Origin: CAZLIC01 sp964559535
Lineage (GTDB): Bacteria; Pseudomonadota; Alphaproteobacteria; Rhodobacterales; Rhodobacteraceae
Reading direction: 5' to 3'
NCBI GenBank assembly: GCA_964559535.1
Contig: CAZLIC010000013.1
Location: 1-64,000 of the forward strand
DNA: 64,000 nucleotides
A model generated the notes under the pieces. That model had not been told where the DNA came from. It made no database searches and was given only the letters and a program-made list of their open reading frames with translations. Below, piece after piece: positions 44,031 to 52,211 of the stretch; position 1 is the first letter of the stretch; each line of letters opens with the position of its first letter. The translations under genes were made by a program, and so were the position numbers.

Positions 44031-44984
44031 TCAGCGCTGGGTGACGGGAATGCAGGCCGTCTGCTCGCTCAGGAAGGCCGCGCAGAACTTGCGGGCCTCG
44101 GTTTCGGTGTCAAACCCGTGGGCGCGCAGGCGAAAGAAGGTGCGCCCGCCGGATTGCGCGGCCTCGATCACCCGGCCCTTGCCCGCCATCAGGTCGCCAA
44201 AGCGCGCGGCCAGCTTCAGCCATTCCTCGCGCGCAAGGTCCTGCGTTTCAAAGGCGCCCAGCTGCACCAGGCGCGTACCCGGCTGCAGCGTGGCGGGATC
44301 AATTTCAGCGGGGGAGGTGGCCGGAGTCAGCGCAGCGGGTGCCGCCGCGGGCGCGCCTTCCAGCGACAGGCCAAGGTCGGGCACCGCGTCGGGCGCGGCG
44401 GGTTCGGCGGGCGTTGCGGCGCCGCCCAGCCAAACCGGCTTGGGCATCGGTCGCACGAACCCGGCCGGCAGAGCCTGCACCTTTGGCGCGGCAACCGGCG
44501 TGCCGGTGCCATCCAGCGACCCGGACAGGTTCACCGCATCGGCTACGGCCAGTTCGATGGCTGCCGCATCGGCGCCCGTCTCCAGTTCAAGCCCCGCATT
44601 GGTGGCCGCGCGGGCCGAGGTGTCGGCCGCGGGTGCCGCCATCGTGCCGGCCGCATCTTCCTCGGCCAGGTCCATCGCGGCGGGCGCCAGGATCAGCTGG
44701 TCGGCAGGCCCGGCCGCAGTCCCCTCGGCCGCCACATCATTCACCGCAAGCCCCTGATGTGCCGCAACTTCCCCGCCGGGGTCATCGGGGGCCACGCGCA
44801 TGGGGCCTTCCATGGCGCGGACCACGGGAATGCCCGTCACGTCGCGCACGGCCAGGCGATAGCCCCACAGGCCCACCCCCGCCATCAGCCCCACCGACAG
44901 CACCGCAGCGCCCATCTGCACAACGCGGCTTGCGTGTGTGCCCAGCGCAGGACGCCCCAGTCCTTCGAAATCAACGTCAGCCAT
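44031..44984 (-). CDS. SPOR domain-containing protein
   Basis: 317 residues. A short cytoplasmic N-terminus, one membrane helix (VVQMGAAVLSVGLMAGVGLWGY, about 24-45), a long Ala/Pro-rich periplasmic linker and a C-terminal SPOR domain (RLVQLGAFETQDLAREEW ... FFRLRAHGFDTETEARKFC) that binds septal peptidoglycan lacking stem peptides. Likely a division-site protein. ATG 44984 with GAGG upstream. Confidence 0.88.
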   Translation of the reverse strand: MADVDFEGLGRPALGTHASRVVQMGAAVLSVGLMAGVGLWGYRLAVRDVTGIPVVRAMEGPMRVAPDDPGGEVAAHQGLAVNDVAAEGTAAGPADQLILAPAAMDLAEEDAAGTMAAPAADTSARAATNAGLELETGADAAAIELAVADAVNLSGSLDGTGTPVAAPKVQALPAGFVRPMPKPVWLGGAATPAEPAAPDAVPDLGLSLEGAPAAAPAALTPATSPAEIDPATLQPGTRLVQLGAFETQDLAREEWLKLAARFGDLMAGKGRVIEAAQSGGRTFFRLRAHGFDTETEARKFCAAFLSEQTACIPVTQR

Positions 44985-45063
44985 GCTCTGCCTCGAACCG
45001 CCGGGGTTATGCCCCCGTGCGTTTGCCTGTTTCACCCGGCCAAGGCGGCTGATCGTGCGATCG

Positions 45064-46788
45064 TCAGCGCATTTCCTCGACGGGATTGACGCCAAGGATA
45101 GCAAGCCCGGCCCGGATCACAACGCCCGTGGCGCGGGCCAGCGCGATTTTGGCCGAAGTTGTGGCAAGATCGCCCTCCTGCACGAAGCGCAGCGCAGGCT
45201 CATCGTTGCCGCGGTTCCACAAGGCGTGCAGTTCCGACGCCAGTTCGTACAGGTAGAAGGCCACCCGGTGCGGCTCGTTCCCGCGCGCGGCAATCTCGAC
45301 GAGGCGGGGCCATTCGGCAATCTTGCGCAGCATGGCGATCTCGGCCGGGTGCGACAGGCGCGACAGGTCGGGCGCAGGCAAGTCCAGGCCTGCCACCTTG
45401 CGCTCCACCGACCGCACGCGGGCATGGGCGTACTGCACATAGAAGACCGGGTTGTCCTTCGACTGCTCCAGCACCTTGTCGAAATCGAAATCCAGCGCCA
45501 CGTCGTTCTTGCGCGTCAGCATGATGAACCGGGTGACATCCGCCCCCGCTTGTTCCACCACGTCGCGCAGCGTCACAAAGGTGCCCGCGCGCTTGGACAT
45601 CTTGAAGGGCTGGCCGCCCTTGTAGAGCTTCACCAGCTGGATCAGCTTGATGTCCAGCGGAACGCGGTTGTCCGACAGCGCCCCCACCACCGCCTTCAGC
45701 CGCTTCACATAGCCCGAATGGTCGGCGCCGAAGATGTTGATCAGGCTGTCAAACCCGCGGCTGACCTTGTCATAGTGATAGGCGATGTCGGGGGCAAAAT
45801 AGGTCCACGACCCGTCCGACTTCTTCACCGGCCGGTCCACGTCATCGCCGAAAGCCGTTGAACGGAACAGCGTTTGCGCCCGCGGCTCCCAGTCATCGGG
45901 CGTCTTGCCCTTGGGCGGCTCCAGCACGCCCTCGTAGATCAGGCCCTGTGACGCGAGCCGCTCCAGCGCGGCCTCGATCTTGCCGGTGCCGTACAGGGCC
46001 TTCTCCGACGCATAGACATCCATCGTCACGCCCAGCGCTGCCAGATCCTCGCGGATCATGGCCATCATCCGGAGCGTGGCAAAGTTGCGGATCGTCACCA
46101 TCCATTCGGATTCCGGCTTGTCCAGAAAGGCGGTGCCATAGGTCTCTTTCAGCGCCTCGCCCACCGGGATCAGGTAGTCACCGGGATACAGCCCCTCGCG
46201 GATTTCGGGTTCAAGCCCGTTCGCCTCGCGGTAGCGTTCATAGGCGCTGCGCGCCAGCACGTCGACCTGCGCACCGCCGTCGTTGATGTAGTATTCCCGC
46301 GTCACCTCGTGGCCTGCAAAGGCCAGAAGCCGCGCCAGTGCGTCGCCCACCACGGCGCCCCGCACATGGCCCACATGCATGGGGCCGGTGGGGTTGGCCG
46401 ACACGAACTCGACGTTCACCTTCTGCCCGGCGCCCAGCGACGACCGGCCATAGTCGGCCCCCTGTGCCAGCACGGCCCCCGCCAGCCCCTGCCACACTTC
46501 GGGCCGCAGCGTGATGTTGATGAACCCCGGCCCCGCAACCGTGGCCCCTTCCACCCGCGCATCCGCCATCAGCCCGGCCGCCAGCGCATCGGCAATCTGG
46601 CGCGGCGGCAGGCCCGCGGGCTTGGCCAGCACCATCGCCGCATTGGTGGCCATGTCACCATGCCCGGCATCGCGCGGCGGCTCCACGGCCACAGCCTCGG
46701 TCGCCAGCCCCTGCGGCAGTTCGCCCGCTGCCTGCATCGCCGCGATTTCGGCCAGCACCAGGTCGCGGATATCGTTGAAGAGGTTCAT
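45064..46788 (-). CDS. argS: arginyl-tRNA synthetase
   Basis: 574-residue class I synthetase. The HIGH-type motif is HVGH at 138-141 in ANPTGPMHVGH; the KMSKS-type motif is FKMSKRAGTF; and a C-terminal DALR anticodon-binding domain follows (YVQYAHARVRSV). First gene of the argS-SPOR-nagZ-scpAB cluster. The hairpin array at 46863-46968 lies in its upstream region. Confidence 0.96.
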   Translation of the reverse strand: MNLFNDIRDLVLAEIAAMQAAGELPQGLATEAVAVEPPRDAGHGDMATNAAMVLAKPAGLPPRQIADALAAGLMADARVEGATVAGPGFINITLRPEVWQGLAGAVLAQGADYGRSSLGAGQKVNVEFVSANPTGPMHVGHVRGAVVGDALARLLAFAGHEVTREYYINDGGAQVDVLARSAYERYREANGLEPEIREGLYPGDYLIPVGEALKETYGTAFLDKPESEWMVTIRNFATLRMMAMIREDLAALGVTMDVYASEKALYGTGKIEAALERLASQGLIYEGVLEPPKGKTPDDWEPRAQTLFRSTAFGDDVDRPVKKSDGSWTYFAPDIAYHYDKVSRGFDSLINIFGADHSGYVKRLKAVVGALSDNRVPLDIKLIQLVKLYKGGQPFKMSKRAGTFVTLRDVVEQAGADVTRFIMLTRKNDVALDFDFDKVLEQSKDNPVFYVQYAHARVRSVERKVAGLDLPAPDLSRLSHPAEIAMLRKIAEWPRLVEIAARGNEPHRVAFYLYELASELHALWNRGNDEPALRFVQEGDLATTSAKIALARATGVVIRAGLAILGVNPVEEMR

Positions 46789-46862
46789 GTCATGTCCCCG
46801 TGATCCCGTTGGGGGTGCCAGAGGGGCGGGCGGCGGTCAAGGGCGGCCCGCGGGGCACCCGG

Positions 46863-46968
46863 CGCCAAAATCCTTCGTACGAAGGATTTTGGCGACGCTG
46901 GCCTAAAAGTTTTCTGCGAAAACTCTTAGGCCCGGACGGCCAAGGATTTTCGCAGAAAATCCTTGGCC
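46863..46968. repeat. array of three tandem hairpins in a divergent promoter region
   Basis: The first (46863-46894) is a perfect 32-bp palindrome with no loop, half-site CGCCAAAATCCTTCGT. The second (46900-46932) has a 15-bp stem GGCCTAAAAGTTTTC with one A/C mismatch and loop TGC. The third (46938-46968) has a 14-bp stem GGCCAAGGATTTTC and loop GCA. Spacers are 5 bases each. Design and stem text match the array at 15109. It lies between the divergent argS and nitronate monooxygenase genes, so it cannot be the terminator of either. Confidence 0.9.
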
Positions 46969-47011
46969 TGGCGCGACAGACCGGGCAGTCTTCGGACGAA
47001 AGGAAACCGCC

Positions 47012-48082
47012 ATGTGGCCCGACGGACGCCTGTGCGACCTGCTGAAGATCGACCATCCGATCATCCAGGCGCCGATGGCCGGAGCGGCCACCCCGGCACT
47101 GGCGTGTGCGGTCAGCAACGCAGGCGGCCTTGGCTCGCTGGGCAGTGCCGAATGGGCGCCAGACCAGGTGCGTGCGGCGGCCGACGAGATGCGGGCGGGA
47201 ACCAACCGTCCCTTCAACCTGAACTTCTTCATCCATGACGCCCCGCACACCGACCCCGCCGTCCTGCAGCACACCCGCGAACGCCTTGCGCCATGGTACC
47301 ACAAGCTTGGCCTCGGCGACCCGCCCGCCACGCTGCCCGACATCGGACCCGGCTTCGATGGCGCGAAGCTCGCCCTTGTCCTCGACCTGCGCCCCCCGGT
47401 CGTCAGCTTCCACTTCGGCGCCCCCGGCCCCGCGGCGGTTACTGCGCTGAAGCAGGCCGGCATTCGGCTGCTTTCCACCGCCACCACAGTGGCCGAGGCG
47501 CGGGTGCTGCAGGCCTCGGGCATGGATGCCATCATCGCGCAGGGGTACGAGGCCGGGGGCCACCGCGGCGCGCACCACCCGCGCGCGCCGGGCGACGGTA
47601 TCGGCACGCTGGCGCTGGTGCCGCAGGTCGCCGATGCCGTCACCGTGCCGGTGATCGCCGCGGGCGGCATCGGCGACGGGCGCGGCATCGCGGCGGCCTT
47701 CGCGCTGGGGGCCGCAGGGGTGCAGATGGGCACCGCTTTCCTGTCCTGCCCCGAGGCCGGAACCGACCCCGCCCGCCGCGCCCGCCTGCGCCGGGCGCAG
47801 GACAACGACACGATGATGAGCGACGCCTTCTCAGGCCGCGCCGCCCGCACCCTGCGTTCGCGCTATGCCGAGGCGATGGACGCCACCCGCGCGCCGCTGC
47901 CCGGCTTCATGCAGATGTACACGCTGTCCGACCCGCTGGTGACTGCAGGCGCCGAGGACGAAGCGAACTTCCACCTGTACGGCCAGTCCGCTGCCCTGAA
48001 CCGCGAACTTCCGGCAGCCGACCTGATGCGCTGGCTGGTGAATGATACGGCCGACGCTTTCGCCCGGCTGTCATGCCGCTGA
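47012..48082 (+). CDS. nitronate monooxygenase family protein
   Basis: 356-residue FMN TIM-barrel oxidoreductase that oxidises alkyl nitronates. FMN-binding text includes HPIIQAPMAGAATPALA, GYEAGGHRG (with the catalytic-type His) and VIAAGGIGDGRGIAAAFALGAAGVQMGTAFL. Ribosome site GAAAGGAAA precedes ATG. It converges with lipA, 5 bp apart. Confidence 0.9.
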   Translation: MWPDGRLCDLLKIDHPIIQAPMAGAATPALACAVSNAGGLGSLGSAEWAPDQVRAAADEMRAGTNRPFNLNFFIHDAPHTDPAVLQHTRERLAPWYHKLGLGDPPATLPDIGPGFDGAKLALVLDLRPPVVSFHFGAPGPAAVTALKQAGIRLLSTATTVAEARVLQASGMDAIIAQGYEAGGHRGAHHPRAPGDGIGTLALVPQVADAVTVPVIAAGGIGDGRGIAAAFALGAAGVQMGTAFLSCPEAGTDPARRARLRRAQDNDTMMSDAFSGRAARTLRSRYAEAMDATRAPLPGFMQMYTLSDPLVTAGAEDEANFHLYGQSAALNRELPAADLMRWLVNDTADAFARLSCR

Positions 48083-48087
48083 ACGCC

Positions 48088-49032
48088 CTAACCCAGCCGC
48101 GCCGCCCTTGCCGCGCGCAGTTGCGCGAAATCGTCGCCCGCGTGATAGGATGACCGCGTCAGCGGCGTGGCCGAGACCATCAGGAACCCCTTGCCGCGCG
48201 CGGCCTGCTCGTAGGCCGCGAATTCCTCGGGCGTCACGAAACGGTCCACGCGGTGGTGCTTCGGCGTGGGTTGCAGGTACTGCCCGATGGTCAGGAAATC
48301 GACATCGGCCGACCGCATGTCGTCCATCACCTGCCCCACTGCCTGCCGGTCCTCGCCCAGGCCCACCATGATGCCCGACTTGGTGAACATGCCCGGATCA
48401 AGTTCCTTCACCCGCTGCAACAGCCGCAGCGAATGGAAATACCGCGCGCCGGGGCGCACCTCGGGGTACAGGCCCGGCACGGTTTCCAGGTTGTGGTTGA
48501 ACACATCGGGCTTCGCCGCCACCACGGTTTCCAGCGCATCCGGCCCGCAGCGCAGGAAATCGGGCACCAGCACCTCGATGGTGGTCGCGGGCGCCCGGTG
48601 GCGAATGGCGCGGATCGTATGGGCAAAGTGCTCGGCCCCGCCGTCGGGCAGGTCGTCGCGGTCCACTGACGTGACCACCACATGCGAAAGGCCCAACTGC
48701 GCCACCGCATGCGCCACCCGCCCGGGTTCAAACGCATCCAGCGTCTGCGGCCTGCCGGTGGCCACATTGCAGAAGGTGCAGCCGCGGGTGCAGATCTCGC
48801 CCATGATCATCATGGTGGCGTGGCCCTGGCTCCAGCACTCGCCCACGTTCGGGCAGCCCGCCTCTTCGCACACAGTCACCAGCCTCTGCTCGCGGATCAC
48901 GTCGCGCGTGCGCTTGTATCCCTCGGACGTCGGCGCCTTGACCCGGATCCACGCCGGTTTCTTCGGCTGCGGCTGGTCGGGGCGGTGCGCCTTTTCCGGG
49001 TGGCGTTCGTCGGGAAGGGTGAGATCGCGCAA
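48088..49032 (-). CDS. lipA: lipoyl synthase
   Basis: 314-residue radical-SAM enzyme inserting two sulfurs into octanoyl chains on E2 and H proteins. The auxiliary cluster uses C55, C60 and C66; the radical-SAM cluster uses C81, C85 and C88 (CTRGCTFC). A client of the suf system encoded at 55-63 kb. Confidence 0.96.
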   Translation of the reverse strand: MRDLTLPDERHPEKAHRPDQPQPKKPAWIRVKAPTSEGYKRTRDVIREQRLVTVCEEAGCPNVGECWSQGHATMMIMGEICTRGCTFCNVATGRPQTLDAFEPGRVAHAVAQLGLSHVVVTSVDRDDLPDGGAEHFAHTIRAIRHRAPATTIEVLVPDFLRCGPDALETVVAAKPDVFNHNLETVPGLYPEVRPGARYFHSLRLLQRVKELDPGMFTKSGIMVGLGEDRQAVGQVMDDMRSADVDFLTIGQYLQPTPKHHRVDRFVTPEEFAAYEQAARGKGFLMVSATPLTRSSYHAGDDFAQLRAARAARLG

Positions 49033-49082
49033 CGGGTTTTCCCCCTAGGTCGATGGCCAGTCCCGAGATATGCCTTTTACAT

Positions 49083-49134
49083 CCGCAGGGCAACCTGCGG
49101 CGGGGGCATGGCCCCCTTCGCGCAACGCAAGGGG
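49083..49134. repeat. cluster of hairpins in the lipA-aqpZ gap
   Basis: CCGCAGG-GCAA-CCTGCGG (49083-49100) closes with a GNRA-type loop. It is followed by GGGGGC-ATG-GCCCCC (49102-49116). A third stem CCCCTT...AAGGGG (49113-49134) shares four bases with the second and so competes with it. Located 32 bases before the aqpZ start. A GC-rich genome makes such stems easy to form by chance. Confidence 0.4.
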
Positions 49135-49165
49135 CAGCAGACCCCTGACACGGAAGGGAAAACGC

Positions 49166-49861
49166 ATGAGCAAGAAACTGGTTGCCGAAGTGATCGGCAC
49201 CTTCATCCTTGTCTTCTTCGGCGTCGGTTCGGCGGTCATTGCCGGGGCAAATGGCGAGACGGGCATCGGGCTGACGGGCATTTCGCTGGCCTTCGGCATC
49301 TCGATCGTCGCCGCCGCCTATGGCCTGGGCGCCATCTCGGGCGCGCACCTGAACCCGGCGGTGTCGCTGGGCATGGTGACCGCGGGCCGCATGTCGGTTG
49401 GCGACTTCGTGGGCTACGCCATCGCCCAGGTCGCGGGTGCCATCGCCGGGGCCGCCGTGATTTTGCTGATTGCCAGCGGCAAGGCCGACTACAGCCTGGC
49501 CACCAACGGCCTTGGCCAGAACGGCTATGGCGCGGGCTACCTGGGCGAGTATTCGCTGGTGGCCGCCCTGGTGTTCGAGTTCGTGGCGACCTTCCTGTTC
49601 GTCACTGTCATCCTGGGGTCCACCGGGCCGGGTGCCGCCGCAGGCTTTGCCGGGCTGGCCATCGGCCTGACGCTGGCGGCGATCCACCTTGTGGGTATCA
49701 ACGTGACCGGTGTGTCGGTGAACCCGGCGCGGTCCATCGGCCCGGCGATCTTTGTCGGCGGCAAGGCGCTGGCCGACCTGTGGGTGTTCATCGTGGCGCC
49801 GCTGGCCGGCGGCGCGGTGGCGGGCCTCGTCTATGCCGCGGGGCTGACCAAGGCTGACTGA
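49166..49861 (+). CDS. aqpZ: aquaporin Z
   Basis: 231-residue water channel with six membrane helices. Two NPA boxes: HLNPAVSLG (63-65) and VNPARSIGPA (186-189, with the selectivity-filter Arg). ATG 49166 gives MSKKLVAEVIGTF; GGAAGGGA precedes it. Confidence 0.95.
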   Translation: MSKKLVAEVIGTFILVFFGVGSAVIAGANGETGIGLTGISLAFGISIVAAAYGLGAISGAHLNPAVSLGMVTAGRMSVGDFVGYAIAQVAGAIAGAAVILLIASGKADYSLATNGLGQNGYGAGYLGEYSLVAALVFEFVATFLFVTVILGSTGPGAAAGFAGLAIGLTLAAIHLVGINVTGVSVNPARSIGPAIFVGGKALADLWVFIVAPLAGGAVAGLVYAAGLTKAD

Positions 49862-49873
49862 GACCGTCAGGCA

Positions 49874-49895
49874 GGCGGCCCGGTACAGGGCCGCC
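49874..49895. terminator. hairpin between convergent aqpZ and terC
   Basis: GGCGGCCC and GGGCCGCC form an 8-bp perfect stem with a six-base loop, 12 bases after the aqpZ stop and 15 before the terC stop. No T-run follows, so efficiency is uncertain. Confidence 0.5.
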
Positions 49896-49910
49896 CGTCA
49901 TCACGCAGGT

Positions 49911-50672
49911 TCAGTGGCCGCGTGCAGCCGCCTGCCTGCGCATCCGGGCGTTGCGTGTCCATATGTTCAGGAACTCGACCCCGGCCGAAAACGCCATCGC
50001 CGCATAGATGTAACCCTTGGGCACATGGAACCCCATGCCCTCGGCGATCAGCGTGGTGCCGATCAGCAGCAGGAACGACAGCGCCAGCATCACGATGGTG
50101 GGGTTGCGTTCGATGAAGTTGGCCAGCGGCGTGGCCGCGAACAGCATCACCGCCACCGTCACCAGCACCGCAATCACCATGATCTGGACGTGCGGGGTCA
50201 TGCCGACCGCCGTGATGATCGAATCCACCGAGAATACCAGGTCCAGCAGCAGGATCTGCCCGATGGCCCCGGCAAAGGAGGTGGCCACCTTCTGTGTCAC
50301 CGGGCTGCCTTCCTCGGCATGGTCAACCGGGTCCATCGCGTGATGGATTTCCTTTGTCGCCTTCCACACCAGGAACAGGCCGCCGCCGATCAGGATCATG
50401 TCCTTCCAGCTGAATTCGTTGCCCCACAGGGTGAAGACCGGCGTCGTCAGCTTGACGATCCAGGCAATGGTGCCCAGCAGGACAAGCCGCATGATCAGGG
50501 CAAGCCCGATGCCGATGCGCCGCGCAAGGACACGGTTTTCGGCGGGCAGCTTGTTGGTGAGAATCGAGATGAAGATCAGGTTGTCGATGCCCAGCACGAC
50601 TTCCATCGCGATCAGCGTGGTCAGCGCGATCCAGGCTTCGGGGCTTGCAGCAAGGGTCAGAAGGTCGGTCAT
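49911..50672 (-). CDS. TerC family integral membrane protein
   Basis: 253-residue protein with about seven helices and the acidic metal motifs EVVLGIDNLIF and DLVFSVDSIITAVG. TerC-family proteins export manganese or metallate secreted enzymes. An acidic cytoplasmic loop (MDPVDHAEEGSPV) lies mid-protein. No yybP-ykoY-type riboswitch was recognised upstream. Confidence 0.9.
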   Translation of the reverse strand: MTDLLTLAASPEAWIALTTLIAMEVVLGIDNLIFISILTNKLPAENRVLARRIGIGLALIMRLVLLGTIAWIVKLTTPVFTLWGNEFSWKDMILIGGGLFLVWKATKEIHHAMDPVDHAEEGSPVTQKVATSFAGAIGQILLLDLVFSVDSIITAVGMTPHVQIMVIAVLVTVAVMLFAATPLANFIERNPTIVMLALSFLLLIGTTLIAEGMGFHVPKGYIYAAMAFSAGVEFLNIWTRNARMRRQAAARGH

Positions 50673-50752
50673 GTGTCAGGTCCTGGCGTTACGGGCGTCG
50701 GGGCCGCGCCCCGCCGGCCGTCGCGGAAGGCGCATTGTGCGCATCTAGGCGC

Positions 50753-51703
50753 TCAGGGCCCCTTCACCAAGGCGTGAACGCGGCCGGGAAGCATGTTTTC
50801 TGCGGCCGACAGCAATTCCTGCCCCGCATCGGCAAGAACCCCCGCCAGTTCGGTGAACCACCCCTCGCGCGGGGTCGCCGCCCGGCGCACCAGTGCAATG
50901 TCGCGCGCGGGCTCGGGCGCCGCAAACCGGGCCAGCCGCATGCCGGGCGCCGCCGCCGTTTCCACCCGCACCGCGATCTCGGGCAGGAAGGTCAGCCCGA
51001 AGCCCTGCGCCACCAGCCCGACCAGCGTCGACAGGGAACTGGCCCCCAGATCGATCCGCATCTGCCGCCGCGTCAGCCCGCAGACCTCCAGCGCCTGGTC
51101 AGCCAGACAGTGACCCTCGTCCAGCAGCAGCAGATGGTCGGGGTCCAGGGCCACGGGCCGCAGCGTCTCGGCCTGAAGCCCGGCCATGCGCACGACACTG
51201 CCCGCCAGCACGAAACGGTCGGTGAACAGCACCTCTGCCGCCAGATCGGCCTCGCGCGCCGCGGGCCGCGCGATGACCACGGCATCCAGCGCCCCCGTTC
51301 CCAGTTCCTCAAGCAACCGGTCGGTCCGCGCCTCGCGCAGGCGCAATTCGCGCGATACACCCCCCAGGCGCGCCAGAACCGGAGGCAGAAGGTACGGTGC
51401 CACCGTGGGAATGATGCCCAGGTTCACCCGCCCCCCCGGCCCCTGCCGACGCCCCATCCCCTCGATCTCGCGCACCTCGGCCAGCGCCCGCGCCCCACGC
51501 AGCAGCACCTCGCGCCCCGCGGGCGTCAGCCGCACCTCACGCGCGCCACGCTCGACCAGACGAAGGCCCAGCTGGTCCTCCATCTCCTTGATCTGCATCG
51601 ACAGCGCGGGCTGCGTCACGTTCACCCGCGCCGCCGCTCGCACGAACGAGCCATCTTCGGCCAGCGCCGCGAAGTAGGACAGTTGCCGGAGCGTGATCGC
51701 CAT
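50753..51703 (-). CDS. oxyR: LysR-type peroxide regulator OxyR
   Basis: 316 residues: an N-terminal winged helix-turn-helix (LRQLSYFAALAEDGSFVRAAARVNVTQPALS) and a LysR effector domain. The peroxide-sensing cysteines are at C199 and C208 (DEGHCLADQALEVCG), the same numbers as in E. coli OxyR. No katG, ahpC or dps lies next to it in the window. Confidence 0.9.
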   Translation of the reverse strand: MAITLRQLSYFAALAEDGSFVRAAARVNVTQPALSMQIKEMEDQLGLRLVERGAREVRLTPAGREVLLRGARALAEVREIEGMGRRQGPGGRVNLGIIPTVAPYLLPPVLARLGGVSRELRLREARTDRLLEELGTGALDAVVIARPAAREADLAAEVLFTDRFVLAGSVVRMAGLQAETLRPVALDPDHLLLLDEGHCLADQALEVCGLTRRQMRIDLGASSLSTLVGLVAQGFGLTFLPEIAVRVETAAAPGMRLARFAAPEPARDIALVRRAATPREGWFTELAGVLADAGQELLSAAENMLPGRVHALVKGP

Positions 51704-51914
51704 CAGGCAACCTTATCATATCTGGGGCAGAGCATCAGCCTAGCTCGGATGTCTTTCGCTGTCCACCCGGCCGCAGCGACGTTGACGGGTGGACCCGGAT
51801 CACCGTCCGTACCCGCATCCCGGCTTTTCCGGCGCGCCGACGGGTGCTAGACGCACGCCGTTTCCCGTGCCGCAGAACCTTGCGGCGGCGGGTGACCTGC
51901 CAGAGGAGACGGCG

Positions 51915-52130
51915 ATGAACCTGATGGTCTGGGCCGGCGCGGCCACAACCCTTGCGGGCGTTGCAGGGCTGTGGCGCTGTATCCAGCTGGCCATGCGGGC
52001 CAAGCGCGCGGGGCTGGATGAGGACGCGATGCGCCGTGCGCTGCAGCGGGTGGTCACGCTGAACCTGGTGGCGCTGGCGCTGTCGGCCATCGGGCTCATG
52101 CTGGTGGTCGCGGGTCTCACGCTGGGTTAA
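51915..52130 (+). CDS. small integral membrane protein, function unknown
   Basis: 71 residues with two hydrophobic helices (MNLMVWAGAATTLAGVAGLW and LNLVALALSAIGLMLVVAGL) joined by a charged loop (RAKRAGLDEDAMRRALQR). AGAGGAGAC precedes the ATG at ideal spacing, which supports a real gene despite its size. No family function known. Confidence 0.7.
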   Translation: MNLMVWAGAATTLAGVAGLWRCIQLAMRAKRAGLDEDAMRRALQRVVTLNLVALALSAIGLMLVVAGLTLG

Positions 52131-52211
52131 GGCACCGCGCAACGGCTTCCATCGGGGGCGCCTTGGCCACGTTTCCGGCCCACGGCCAATGGTCGCCGGT
52201 GCGGAAAACGT

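Noticed and set aside
50673..50752. yybP-ykoY manganese riboswitch upstream of terC
   Set aside because: Only 80 bp are available and the conserved motifs of that riboswitch were not found.
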